A stretch of 64,000 nucleotides of DNA. It comes from Clostridium sp. chh4-2. Lineage in GTDB: Bacteria > Bacillota > Clostridia > Lachnospirales > Lachnospiraceae. Shown piece after piece: positions 16,720 through 25,533 of this stretch (its first letter is position 1; each line of letters starts with the position of its first letter). Where the stretch lies: positions 124,001 through 188,000 of the forward strand of contig NZ_PKUU01000003.1 of assembly GCF_002899675.1 (NCBI RefSeq). The letters run 5' to 3'. A program made the translations under genes and the position numbers. The notes beneath the pieces were generated by a model. The model saw only the letters and a list, made by a program, of their open reading frames with translations. It searched no databases and was not told the DNA's origin.

Positions 16720-18675
16720 ATGTCAGGAAATACTGCTTTGCAAAAAAAGATGATTGGCATAGTTTTGTCCGCTGCATTAGTTTTTTTAGGAGCCTTTTCT
16801 TTTATTGCGGTAAAAAGAATACAGGGAAATGCCAGAGTGATTAACTATGCCGGCGTGGTGCGCGGCGCAACTCAAAAACTCATAAAAGAAGAGCTGCAGG
16901 GACAGCCTGATGACCAGCTTATAAGCCGTCTTGACAATATCATTGACGAACTTCTGACAGGAGAGGGCGATCTTGGGATGGTCCGTTTAAACAGTGAGGA
17001 GTTCCAGAATCTCATGGTCCGGATGAAAGAAAGCTGGAAAGAGTTAAAAGAAGAGATTCAAAGGGTGCGCCAGGGTGCGGATAAAGAAAAGCTGTTTAAC
17101 ATGAGTCAGGATTATTTTGAACTGGCGGACCAGACCGTGTCCGCTGCGGAAGTGTATACGGAAAAGAACGCTAATTTGGCGGAACGTTGGTTTATCATCC
17201 TTATGGCAGTATTTTCTGCAGTTGCCTTTTATCTGATATGGCTGAGCGCTGTTCAGAACAGGCGTCAGAAAGCGCTCCAAAAGGCAGAGGATGAAAACCT
17301 GATGAAAAGGGAGCGCCTGCTGAAGATGGCTTTGGAACTCCAGGCGCCGATGAATGAAATTTCCGAATTGATCTATGTGTCGGATGTGGAAAACTATGAC
17401 CTGCTGTTTGTGAACGAGACAGGGAAACGGGAATTTCATCTGGATGATATTGAAGGGGTGAAATGCTATAAAGCTATTCAGGGGAAGGACAGTCCATGCT
17501 CTTACTGCCCCAACTCTAAGTTAAAGCCGGGAGAAAATTATACCTGGGAAATAACAAATCCTCTTACCAAACGCCACTATCTCCTGAAAGACAGGCTCAT
17601 TGAGTGGGACGGGCGCAAATCGCGTATGGAAATCGCCTTTGATATGACGGAAAAAGAAAATGAAAAGATGAAATTAAAACATATGCTGGATACGGAAACG
17701 ATGGTGATGGAATGTATCCGCATCTTATATCAGGGCCATAACCTTGATAAGGATATACAAAAAGTGCTGGAACAGGTGGGAATTTTTCTGCAGGCGGAAC
17801 GAACTTATATTTTTAAGTTAAGGAATGACGAGTTCTCCAATGATTATGAATGGTGTGCGGAAGGGGTTAAATCTCAGAAGGACATACTTCAGGGTATTCC
17901 GATTTCTATTTTTAAGCGTTGGCTGTCGGTATTCGAAAAACAGGAATGCCTGGTAATGCAGGACTTGGAAGAGTATAGGGAAAGTGATCCTGAGGAGTAC
18001 GAACTGCTGTCAATACAGGGTATTCACAGTCTTGTGGTTTCTCCTATGGAAAAAGACGGCGTTTTAGTCGGCTTTCTGGGAGCGGATAATCCTCCGGCGG
18101 ACAAAATCTGGAATGTGAGCTCTCTCCTTCAGACGCTTTGCTATTTCATACTTCTGGCGTTCAGGCGGGCGGAAAATGAAAAGAAGCTTTCACACCTGAG
18201 CTTTCACGATACACTCACATCATTTTATAACCGCAACCGCTTCATGAAGGACATAGAATCCGTAGCGAATCAAAATATACCGATAGGTATCGTATATCTG
18301 GATGTAAACGGATTAAAGGAAGCCAATGATAAATATGGTCATGAATGCGGAGATAAACTTCTGATCGCAGCTGCCGATAAGATGAAAGATGTCTTTAGAC
18401 AGGCGGACTGTTACCGGATTGGCGGCGATGAATTTGTTGTTTTCTGCCTCAATATATCAAAGGAGAAATTTGAGGAAAAAGTGGCGGCGCTGAAAGAATC
18501 TTTTGATTTTGAAAATGACCGTCAATGCAATGCGGCCATCGGAGCGCAGTGGACGGAATCCTGTAAGAATATAAAACAGATAGTAGCAGAGGCAGACGCT
18601 AAAATGTATGAGGATAAAAAGGAATATTACAAAAAAATAAAGCATGAAGGTACAGCAGAAGAGACAGAGCGTTAA
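16720..18675 (+). CDS. Membrane diguanylate cyclase with PilJ-like, PAS-like and GAF-like modules
   Basis: 651 residues; AGGAGG lies nine bases before the ATG. Membrane segment near 10-28, sensor part with ARVINYAGVVRGATQKLIKEE, second membrane segment near 158-176, a PAS-like region (about 205-300, LIYVSDVENYDLLFVNETG), a GAF-like region (about 330-480) and a C-terminal GGDEF domain with the intact motif YRIGGDEFVVF and HDTLTSFYNRNRF. It should make c-di-GMP. The first 180 residues are clearly paralogous to the preceding EAL protein (same membrane topology and matching motif), which points to tandem duplication of the sensor and opposite enzymatic outputs. Confidence 0.9.
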   Translation: MSGNTALQKKMIGIVLSAALVFLGAFSFIAVKRIQGNARVINYAGVVRGATQKLIKEELQGQPDDQLISRLDNIIDELLTGEGDLGMVRLNSEEFQNLMVRMKESWKELKEEIQRVRQGADKEKLFNMSQDYFELADQTVSAAEVYTEKNANLAERWFIILMAVFSAVAFYLIWLSAVQNRRQKALQKAEDENLMKRERLLKMALELQAPMNEISELIYVSDVENYDLLFVNETGKREFHLDDIEGVKCYKAIQGKDSPCSYCPNSKLKPGENYTWEITNPLTKRHYLLKDRLIEWDGRKSRMEIAFDMTEKENEKMKLKHMLDTETMVMECIRILYQGHNLDKDIQKVLEQVGIFLQAERTYIFKLRNDEFSNDYEWCAEGVKSQKDILQGIPISIFKRWLSVFEKQECLVMQDLEEYRESDPEEYELLSIQGIHSLVVSPMEKDGVLVGFLGADNPPADKIWNVSSLLQTLCYFILLAFRRAENEKKLSHLSFHDTLTSFYNRNRFMKDIESVANQNIPIGIVYLDVNGLKEANDKYGHECGDKLLIAAADKMKDVFRQADCYRIGGDEFVVFCLNISKEKFEEKVAALKESFDFENDRQCNAAIGAQWTESCKNIKQIVAEADAKMYEDKKEYYKKIKHEGTAEETER

Positions 18676-18747
18676 AAGACTGATCTTTCGCCGGTAAGGC
18701 AACAATAGAACTGACAGGCATGGTGGGGATGTCTGCCGGTTTTATTT

Positions 18748-18775
18748 TTGCTTTTTTACGGATATGTATTATAAT
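18748..18775 (+). promoter_or_regulatory. Promoter of the MerR-ABC operon
   Basis: TTGCTT (18748-18753), 16 bases, TATAAT (18770-18775), placed about 45 bases before the likely start of the MerR-type gene. A hairpin with a T-rich tail ending near 18749 closes the cyclase gene just upstream. Confidence 0.55.
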
Positions 18776-18819
18776 TAGAGTTTCCATATATGACATAAAA
18801 AGATGGGAGGCGTATTCAG

Positions 18820-19599
18820 ATAAAAACTTATAAAACAAGCGATCTGGCAGGAATGTTCGGCGTTCACGTTAATACCGTCCGGCTATATGAAACATGCGGA
18901 CTAATCCCCGTGCCGGAACGCCTTCCAAACGGATACCGGGTCTTTACGGATCTCCATGTGGAACAATTTAAGCTGGCCCGTGCCGCTCTCCTCGTAGAAG
19001 TCCTTCAAAACGGGCTGCGAAAGAAGGCCATAACCATTATTAAAGTTTCCGCATCCGGAGATTACGAACAGGCCGCCCGGCTGACAGACGATTACCTGAA
19101 ACAGGTGGATCAGGAGCGGAAAAATGCCGGGGAAGCCATCCGGATCGCCAAAAGCCTTCTTTCCGGTATGAAAGAACCGCAGGAACATGGAGATTTTACC
19201 AGAAAGGAGGCGGCTTCCGCTTTGGGAGTCTCAATCGATACGCTGCGGAACTGGGAAATGAACGGCCTGTTTACCGCCAAAAGAAGGAAAAACGGATACC
19301 GCGTTTATACGGAAGAGGACATGCAGCGTTTGAAGATCATCCGCTCGCTGCGCTGTGCGAATTATTCGCTGGCCTCTATCCTGAGAATGCTTCAGGCAGT
19401 ATCGGTAAATCCGGATATCGATATTCAGGAGATTATCGATACGCCTGAGGAAGATGACGATATTATCACAGCCTGCGATAAACTGCTCACTTCTTTGAAA
19501 GAGGCGAAAGAAAATGCCCTGTTTGTGGCCGGACAAATTGAAAAGATGAAAAAAATGACGGAGGAAAACCCTACACTAATACACCAGACTTCAATTTAA
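18820..19599 (+). CDS. Double-HTH MerR-family regulator with non-canonical start
   Basis: About 259 residues. Homology-like structure begins before the first ATG (18853): the frame upstream reads KTYKTSDLAGMFGVHVNTVR, which is the first helix-turn-helix of a MerR domain. GGGAGG at 18805-18810 is ideally placed for ATA at 18820; ATT at 18814 is too close. No ATG, GTG or TTG is available in frame there, so initiation at AUA (or a sequence error) is inferred. A second MerR helix-turn-helix lies at about residues 127-195 (FTRKEAASALGVSIDTLRNWE, NGYRVYTEEDMQRL). It directly precedes an ABC exporter and probably controls it. Confidence 0.8.
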   Translation: MKTYKTSDLAGMFGVHVNTVRLYETCGLIPVPERLPNGYRVFTDLHVEQFKLARAALLVEVLQNGLRKKAITIIKVSASGDYEQAARLTDDYLKQVDQERKNAGEAIRIAKSLLSGMKEPQEHGDFTRKEAASALGVSIDTLRNWEMNGLFTAKRRKNGYRVYTEEDMQRLKIIRSLRCANYSLASILRMLQAVSVNPDIDIQEIIDTPEEDDDIITACDKLLTSLKEAKENALFVAGQIEKMKKMTEENPTLIHQTSI

Positions 19600-19636
19600 T
19601 GATACTCTTGAACCACCAAAAAGGAGGTAGAGAGAT

Positions 19637-20362
19637 ATGACTGATGTAATCGAGGTTTTCGGCCTGAGCAAATCCTATTTTGGCAGACCGGTCATTGAAA
19701 ACATGGATATTACCGTTTCCAAGGGAGAGGTATATGGGCTTTTAGGCGCCAATGGTTCCGGGAAAACGACTGCCATTGAATGCATGCTGGGAACGAGAAA
19801 GGCGGATGCAGGTTCTATTTCGATTCTGGGCCTGAATCCCCGGACCGCCAGGAAACAGCTGTTTGAAAAGGTTGGCGTGCAGTTTCAGGAAGCGAATTAT
19901 GCTGACCGGATCAGAGTGGATGAACTTTGTGAGGAAACGGCCTGTCTGTATAAAGATTCTGTGGATTACAAGATTCTGCTGCAGAAATTCGGGCTGATGG
20001 AAAAACAAAAAGCCGCGGTAAGCCAGTTATCCGGCGGTCAGAGGCAGCGCCTGTTCATCATTCTCGCGTTGATTCCTGATCCGGAAGTGGTCTTTTTAGA
20101 TGAGCTGACCACCGGACTGGATGCCAAAGCCCGCAGGGGTGTCTGGAACATCCTTCAGGATTTAAAGAAACAGGGGATGACGATTTTCCTCACATCTCAT
20201 TTTATGGACGAGGTGGAAAACTTGTGTGACCGGATTGGCGTTATTAAGGACGGGAGACTGGCATTTTCCGGCACAGTGAAGGAATTTGTAAAAATGAGTC
20301 CGTATGAGAAAATGGAGGATGCCTATTTGTGGTTTACGAAAGAGGAGGATGGCTGTGAATAA
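19637..20362 (+). CDS. ABC exporter ATP-binding subunit
   Basis: 241 residues with all ATPase motifs: Walker A GANGSGKTT (about 36-44), Q-loop VQFQEANY, signature LSGGQRQRL, Walker B VVFLDELTTGLD, H-loop FLTSHFMDEVENL. The short DRA/CcmA-type domain pairs with an ABC-2 type membrane subunit for drug, peptide or lipid export. AGGAGG precedes the ATG. The permease begins inside its last codons. Regulation is presumably by the double-HTH MerR protein encoded immediately upstream. Confidence 0.9.
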   Translation: MTDVIEVFGLSKSYFGRPVIENMDITVSKGEVYGLLGANGSGKTTAIECMLGTRKADAGSISILGLNPRTARKQLFEKVGVQFQEANYADRIRVDELCEETACLYKDSVDYKILLQKFGLMEKQKAAVSQLSGGQRQRLFIILALIPDPEVVFLDELTTGLDAKARRGVWNILQDLKKQGMTIFLTSHFMDEVENLCDRIGVIKDGRLAFSGTVKEFVKMSPYEKMEDAYLWFTKEEDGCE

Positions 20363-21095
20363 ATTTTTTATCATGTTAAAAACAGAATTGAAATTATCAT
20401 TCCGTGGAATGGATATGATTATATTTGCACTTTGCATGCCGGTGGGCGTTGCGGCGCTTCTTGGAATTATTTACGGCGGCAGGCCCGCGTTTCCGGGAGC
20501 TGAATACTCGTTTCTGGAGCAGTCCTTTGGGGCGGTTTCCACCATTGCGGTCTGTGCAGGCGGCGTCATGGGGCTTCCCCTGGTGATTTCCGATTACAGG
20601 CAGAAGAAAATCCTGAAACGTTATCAGGTAACGCCCACGAGCCCAGTGCTTCTTTTGGCTGTACAGGCGGCTGTTTATGCGGTTTACTCCCTGGTTTCCC
20701 TGATCTTAGTCACGTTGGCCTTTGCATTGTTCGGCGCTCGCCTGCGGGGTTCCTGGCCGCTTTTTCTGGCCTTTTATCTCCAGGTGATGATTTCCATGTT
20801 CAGCATAGGTATTATGGTGGGAGGCATTGCGCGGGATGCGAAAACAGCTGGTATTGCGGCCAGCCTGCTGTATTTTCCCATGCTCATCCTTTCCGGAACC
20901 ACCCTTCCTTATGAAGTGATGCCTCCGGCTTTACAAAAAGCGGCGGATCTACTTCCTCTGACACAGGGAATCAAGCTTTTAAAAGCCGCCGCGCTTGGCC
21001 GCCCCGTTGAAATGATGTGGATGCCGTTAGGCGTGATGGTGGTCTTTGCCGTTTGCAGCAGCGGCATTGCCGTCAGATTTTTCAAATGGGAGTGA
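20355..21095 (+). CDS. ABC-2 type transporter permease
   Basis: 246 residues from GTG 20355, chosen because GAGGAGG (20342-20348) lies six bases before it; it overlaps the ATPase gene by eight bases. Six hydrophobic segments, with the ABC-2 signature area SLLYFPMLILSGTTLPYEVMP (about 183-203) and YQVTPTSPVLLLAVQ in the cytoplasmic loop. It should form the membrane half of the exporter with the preceding ATPase. Substrate unknown. Confidence 0.88.
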   Translation: MNKFFIMLKTELKLSFRGMDMIIFALCMPVGVAALLGIIYGGRPAFPGAEYSFLEQSFGAVSTIAVCAGGVMGLPLVISDYRQKKILKRYQVTPTSPVLLLAVQAAVYAVYSLVSLILVTLAFALFGARLRGSWPLFLAFYLQVMISMFSIGIMVGGIARDAKTAGIAASLLYFPMLILSGTTLPYEVMPPALQKAADLLPLTQGIKLLKAAALGRPVEMMWMPLGVMVVFAVCSSGIAVRFFKWE

Positions 21096-21191
21096 GTAGT
21101 TTAACGAATATAGATTTAGAAATAAGTCCGTCCGAAGCTGTACAGCGGATCGGATTCGAATAAAAATAAAGAACTATTACGGAGGAAAATT

Positions 21192-21755
21192 ATGAAACGG
21201 ATTATATTGGCATCTGCATCACCCCGGAGGAGAGAACTGCTCCATCAGATCGGATTGGAGCCGGAAATCATTCCAAGCACCGTTGAAGAAACCATAACCA
21301 GTACGGAACCTGATTTGGTAGTGATGGAATTATCACAGCAAAAAGCAGAAGATGTGGCGTCCGCATACCGTGGAACCGATGCGTTCGTGATCGGCGCGGA
21401 TACGGTGGTCGCGTTTAACGGAAAAATCCTGGGAAAGCCCCATTCTACAGAGGAAGCGTTTGAGATGCTGAAAGACCTGCAGGGAAACACTCACCAGGTA
21501 TATACGGGCGTGACAATTATAAACTGTGAAAATGGAAAAAGGGAAACATTTGCCGAACGGACGGAAGTTCTGGTCTATCCCATGGAAGATGAGGAAATCC
21601 GGGCTTACATCGCCACAAAAGATCCTATGGATAAAGCGGGCGCTTACGGAATTCAAGGCCAATTTGCAGCCCATATCCAAGGCATCCGCGGAGACTACAA
21701 TAACGTGGTAGGCCTTCCCGTCGGGCGGGTATATCAATGGTTAAAAAAGATGTGA
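21192..21755 (+). CDS. maf: Maf-like nucleoside triphosphate pyrophosphatase
   Basis: 187 residues, the usual Maf length. The N-terminus IILASASPRRRELL is the family signature, and VIGADTVVAFNGKILGKP and DKAGAYGIQG complete the active site of the dTTP/UTP pyrophosphatase type. Maf proteins remove non-canonical or excess pyrimidine triphosphates and are linked to septum formation arrest. GGAGG lies seven bases before the ATG. It stands alone between the ABC exporter and the convergent TauE gene. Confidence 0.93.
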   Translation: MKRIILASASPRRRELLHQIGLEPEIIPSTVEETITSTEPDLVVMELSQQKAEDVASAYRGTDAFVIGADTVVAFNGKILGKPHSTEEAFEMLKDLQGNTHQVYTGVTIINCENGKRETFAERTEVLVYPMEDEEIRAYIATKDPMDKAGAYGIQGQFAAHIQGIRGDYNNVVGLPVGRVYQWLKKM

Positions 21756-21866
21756 TTTTGAGACCTTAACGGCGGGGAGATGTGAAACGATGCGGGGAGC
21801 AGGAACCGGGGAAGGGCAGGCGGCAGACGGTATTGCGCGCCCAATTTCCCTCATTCCTGACTTATC

Positions 21867-22643
21867 CTACCGCAAAAGATTGGCGATCATATAGATGGAA
21901 ATTGCGATTGAGAACACCGCAACCCCAAGTTTTAAAGGCTTTTGCTTAATCTTATGGGCATTGGAGCTGCCGATGATAACTCCGGCTCCGTGGGCCACCA
22001 CCGTGACGGCTAATAAAAGGCCCATCTGTGAAAGATCGCACTGCATCATATATCCTGCGCAGGCAGGAAGGGCGATGAAGACGGAATCGAACAGGGCGAC
22101 GCCGATGGACATGTGAACCGGCATTCCAAGGGCTACCAGCAGGGGCATAACCAGAACTGGTCCGCCTGCGCCGGATAAAGAACAGACTGCGCCGGTGATA
22201 AAACCGAATGCGATTACAAAGACAGGGGAATCTAAAAGCCCCTTTTTTTCTTTGTCTTTTTCCGTACCCGAATCATTTGCCGGCTTATCTTTTCTGCATA
22301 GAATGGAGATACCGGAAAGCAGAACCACCAGGTATAAAAGCATTTTGGCCTGTACCGGGGTGATGAGCGCGTTCAGCTTAACGCCCAGCAGTCCGCCAAA
22401 GAAGCTGCCCACGCTGATGATAATGGAAAAGCGGACGTCCAGGTTGCCTCTTTTATGATAGTTATAGGAACCGATGGCCCCTGAAACAAAAAATGCGAGA
22501 AAGCTGAGGGCAAGGGACTGGCTGACCGGAAAGCCCAGCAGCCCTGCGTACATCATGGGGAGAAGAAATCCTGCTATGCCGCAGATTCCGATGAATCCCC
22601 CCACGATGAAGTTACCGAGAAATGTGATTAATATGACTGACAT
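21867..22643 (-). CDS. TauE/SafE-family membrane transporter
   Basis: 258 residues with about eight membrane segments; the start FLGNFIVGGFIGICGIAGFLL and the internal repeat FGFITGAVCSLSGAGGPVLVMP are typical of TauE/SafE, an anion or organosulfur exporter family. It is the last gene of a minus-strand operon after the two DUF3100-type membrane proteins and an amidohydrolase, starting 27 bases after the latter. The context suggests export of a product of the amidohydrolase reaction, but this is inference. Confidence 0.85.
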   Translation of the reverse strand: MSVILITFLGNFIVGGFIGICGIAGFLLPMMYAGLLGFPVSQSLALSFLAFFVSGAIGSYNYHKRGNLDVRFSIIISVGSFFGGLLGVKLNALITPVQAKMLLYLVVLLSGISILCRKDKPANDSGTEKDKEKKGLLDSPVFVIAFGFITGAVCSLSGAGGPVLVMPLLVALGMPVHMSIGVALFDSVFIALPACAGYMMQCDLSQMGLLLAVTVVAHGAGVIIGSSNAHKIKQKPLKLGVAVFSIAISIYMIANLLR

Positions 22644-22669
22644 AGTGTCCTCCGTTTAGCTGCCCGATC

Positions 22670-23983
22670 TTATGCTTCGAAATATCGTCCGGCAGCGTTC
22701 ATGATTTTTTCTTCGTCCAGGGTCAGAACCCGGCGGTTTCTCATAATCCATTTGCCGTCCACCATCATGTCGGAAGTATCGCCGGCATTGACGCTTTCAA
22801 CCAGGGTATGAGTCATGTTATTCGTTGGGAAAAGGTGCGGCTGGTCGATATTGATGGAAATCAAATCCGCTTTATATCCTTCTTTGACCGCGCCCAGGCT
22901 GTTTTCTTCTCCCATCAGGGCAGCGCCTCCGTTCAGAACCATGGAAAGAATGGTTTCCGCCGGCATGATCACAGGATCAGAGCCTGCGGTTCCGCGGGTT
23001 ACGTTCATCACAGAGCGGAAGATCTTCATCTCATTCCAAAGGCTCATTCCTCCGTGGGCGGTTCCGTCTGTCCCAAGACCTGTGGAAATGGAGCGGGCCA
23101 GAATGGCCGGAGTGTTGGGAGCTGCTTTTCCGCAATTACTGAACGGGCAGTGAACGGCTTTCACTCCGTACTGCTTCATCAGATCCATCTCATGTTCCGA
23201 CAGAAGAAGGCTGTGTGCGCTGATAAAATTGCTTCCTAAAACGCCGAGAGAGTCCAGATATTCCATAGGACGTTTCTGATAGCGTTCCAGATGATAGTTG
23301 ATCTCATTGGGATATTCATTCATATGCGCCTGCAGATAAGCGCCTCTGTCCTTTGCATGTGCAAATGCTTCCGTGATCAGCTCAGGCGAACAGCTGATTA
23401 GAGAGCGGAGAGAGTAATAAATCTTTAAACATCCTTTTCCGTTCCATTCCTCATAGAGGCGGTCCGTGGACGCAACCGCTTCGTCCGCTGTCTGGCGGAT
23501 GGAATCAGGCAGTTTGGAATCATCCATGGTGGAGTGGGACAGCGCTCCTCTCAGGCCGGAGGCCAGATATACCTTGGCGGCCTGTTCCATATGATAGCTT
23601 CCTGCATCCACAAAGGAAGTGGTGCCCGACTTTATCATCTCGAGAGCCGCCAGTCCGGCGCTCAGCTCCATCATTTCCGGTGTCAGGGTGCTTTCAAACG
23701 GGAGCATAATCCTGGTCCATATCATAGGAAGGGCGTCCAGGATCTTTCCGCGCAGAAGCTGCTGTCCTGTATGCATATGGCCGTCCGTAAGGCCGGGCAT
23801 CCACAGAAGATGGCTTCCGTCCACGGTCTCAGCCGGGCTGAACCGGCTGACCGCGTCTTTTGCATCTGCAATTTCCAGAATCCTGCCGTCCAAGACAGCG
23901 ATGGATTTGCCTTTTATTACCTTCATGGATTCGTCCAGACAGGCAGTATTATGTAGTAAGATATCGCAAATTGTTTTTTGCAT
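22670..23983 (-). CDS. Amidohydrolase (MtaD/SsnA/atrazine hydrolase-like deaminase)
   Basis: 437 residues from ATG 23983, which has GGAGG five bases upstream; the ATG at 24001 contains that site and is rejected. Metal ligands of the amidohydrolase fold are visible: GHMHTGQQLLRG, LQAHMNEYPNE, SAHSLLLSEHEM and GLGTDGTAHGG, matching the cytosine deaminase/S-adenosylhomocysteine deaminase branch. Such enzymes deaminate aminated purines, pyrimidines or triazines. It lies between the DUF3100-type membrane pair and TauE in one operon, so import, deamination and export of one compound is a plausible unit. Substrate is not readable. Confidence 0.85.
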   Translation of the reverse strand: MQKTICDILLHNTACLDESMKVIKGKSIAVLDGRILEIADAKDAVSRFSPAETVDGSHLLWMPGLTDGHMHTGQQLLRGKILDALPMIWTRIMLPFESTLTPEMMELSAGLAALEMIKSGTTSFVDAGSYHMEQAAKVYLASGLRGALSHSTMDDSKLPDSIRQTADEAVASTDRLYEEWNGKGCLKIYYSLRSLISCSPELITEAFAHAKDRGAYLQAHMNEYPNEINYHLERYQKRPMEYLDSLGVLGSNFISAHSLLLSEHEMDLMKQYGVKAVHCPFSNCGKAAPNTPAILARSISTGLGTDGTAHGGMSLWNEMKIFRSVMNVTRGTAGSDPVIMPAETILSMVLNGGAALMGEENSLGAVKEGYKADLISINIDQPHLFPTNNMTHTLVESVNAGDTSDMMVDGKWIMRNRRVLTLDEEKIMNAAGRYFEA

Positions 23984-24009
23984 TTTTTCCTCCAGTTTCA
24001 TTTACAAAA

Positions 24010-24456
24010 TTAGATCGCGTGGGTCAGGGACAGAACCAGCTGGGAAACCAGGGCTGATCCGATAAATGTTCCCGTCATTACCAGAAAACCGATCAGAATC
24101 ATTTTCCAGCCCTGCTTTGCGAAATCGCGGATCTGGTCGCTGATGGAAATTCCGGCAAATGCCCCCACCATGGTTAACGGTGCGGTGAAGTTGATCTTTC
24201 CGGCTGAGGAAATCACAAAGTCTCTGATTGGTGAAAACGGACAGGCGACTAACAGTCCGATTACGGAACAATAGGCAATGATAGGCAGTTTCAGCGGAAC
24301 CAGTTTGCTGACAACCACTGCGGCCAGGGAGATTAAAAGCAGCACGCAGATGCCGGGAAGAGAATCCATAAAACCTACCTCAAAACCAATGAAGTTAGCA
24401 AGTGCTATGCCGAGTCCGGCTACGATGAACATAACAGACCATTCAATATAACGCAT
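24010..24456 (-). CDS. Small membrane protein paired with DUF3100 protein
   Basis: 148 residues with four to five hydrophobic segments (FIVAGLGIALANFIG, LLISLAAVVVSKL, IIAYCSVIGLLVACPF, ILIGFLVMTGTFIGSALVSQLVLSL). It starts directly at the stop codon of the DUF3100 gene (shared junction at 24456/24457), so the two are translated together and probably assemble. I recognise no named family. The pairing suggests the second subunit of a transporter whose substrate is handled by the amidohydrolase encoded next. Confidence 0.75.
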   Translation of the reverse strand: MRYIEWSVMFIVAGLGIALANFIGFEVGFMDSLPGICVLLLISLAAVVVSKLVPLKLPIIAYCSVIGLLVACPFSPIRDFVISSAGKINFTAPLTMVGAFAGISISDQIRDFAKQGWKMILIGFLVMTGTFIGSALVSQLVLSLTHAI

Positions 24457-25305
24457 TTATTTGTCCCCCTTTTTAAACAGTTTATCGGATATCGGTCCCA
24501 GTTTTGGCTCCAAATGATTGTACAGCCAATTACAAAGCGGGACGCCCACAAAGATCGCTACATAGATTCCGGTAATTCCGGAAATCGTTTCACTGGTGCT
24601 GGCAAGAGCCGCGATCTGCTCTGCAAACTGAGGATAGATCTCAGATAAGCTGGCCGTTGCAGATGCCATCATGATACCTGCGCCGACGCCGGAAGCCATG
24701 CCGAGAGCATACGGATGGAAGAAGTTGAGCGCAGCGACTAAAGTTGCCATAAATCCAAAATAGATGGTTCCGATCATACCGCCGACGATGTAGATGGAAA
24801 GGCTTCCTCTGGCTTCTGCCGAATCAGGTCCGAACATATCGGTAATCAGGGCCAGGTTCGTCTCGCGGTTGATGGAGTGGGTGGCTCCGATGGCTTCACG
24901 CTTGAGCCCCAGAATCAATGCGACCGGAAGGGCTAAAAAGATCGTTCCCAGGTTTCCGATTTCCTGAAGAATTAAAGCGGGTCCTGCGGAGATAACGGCT
25001 TCGATATTAGCGCCTGCGTTGATGCCCAGCTTTGCGATAAATGGGCAGATGCAGACGATTACCAGCTTGGAAGCCGCCTTTACCTCTTTTGTCTTAAAAA
25101 TTTTCAGCACTTCAGGACCGGAAAGAATGCCCAGAAGAATGGAATAAAAGATAGGAAACAGGATCAGAGTTCCGGGCCCCAGCGGAATCTTGATCTGGCC
25201 GATAAAGTCAGCAATAACGATGAATAAAAATGCTGCGAGAATGATTCGGTATTCCGTTCTCATACGTTCTTTTAATCCGGAATATTGATAAGTTTCTTGT
25301 TTCAC
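24457..25305 (-). CDS. DUF3100 membrane protein, putative transporter subunit
   Basis: 282 residues, eight or so membrane segments; IADFIGQIKIPLGPGTLILFPIFYS and GREAIGATHSINRE-type motif (here KREAIGATHSINRETNLA) fit DUF3100. The start is GTG at 25305 with AGGAGG eight bases before it. It opens a four-gene minus-strand operon (DUF3100, its small partner, amidohydrolase, TauE) divergent from a Crp/Fnr-type regulator. Function of DUF3100 is not established; an uptake role for a nitrogenous compound is inferred from context. Confidence 0.8.
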   Translation of the reverse strand: MKQETYQYSGLKERMRTEYRIILAAFLFIVIADFIGQIKIPLGPGTLILFPIFYSILLGILSGPEVLKIFKTKEVKAASKLVIVCICPFIAKLGINAGANIEAVISAGPALILQEIGNLGTIFLALPVALILGLKREAIGATHSINRETNLALITDMFGPDSAEARGSLSIYIVGGMIGTIYFGFMATLVAALNFFHPYALGMASGVGAGIMMASATASLSEIYPQFAEQIAALASTSETISGITGIYVAIFVGVPLCNWLYNHLEPKLGPISDKLFKKGDK

Positions 25306-25374
25306 GTTGCTTACCTCCTAAAGTGAATGTTTTGTTTGTTTCTTTACACCCATTTTACAAAAACCATTGTGTAT

Positions 25375-25419
25375 AAAAAAGGACAAAAGTACCTTTTTTG
25401 GAAATTTATGTAGTATAAT
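25375..25419 (+). promoter_or_regulatory. Crp/Fnr promoter with inverted repeat near -40
   Basis: TATAAT at 25414-25419 has no good -35 box. Instead a perfect inverted repeat AAAAAAGG-N9-CCTTTTTT occupies 25375-25399, centred near -39/-40 of the expected start site, the place where a Crp/Fnr activator contacts polymerase. It also lies about 70-95 bases upstream of the divergent DUF3100 operon, so it could serve both directions. Confidence 0.5.
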
Positions 25420-25533
25420 AAAAATGATTCACCCAACAAATGAACCTTACCCTGTAAAGTGTCTGATTATTTTGCAGGTTAAAACCATTTGCAGGGATAA
25501 GAATAATAAGAATATTATTTTTGGAGGGGTTTC

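Noticed and set aside
24001..24001. Earlier ATG as start of the amidohydrolase
   Set aside because: The ribosome binding site lies between it and the ATG at 23983, so the later start is used.
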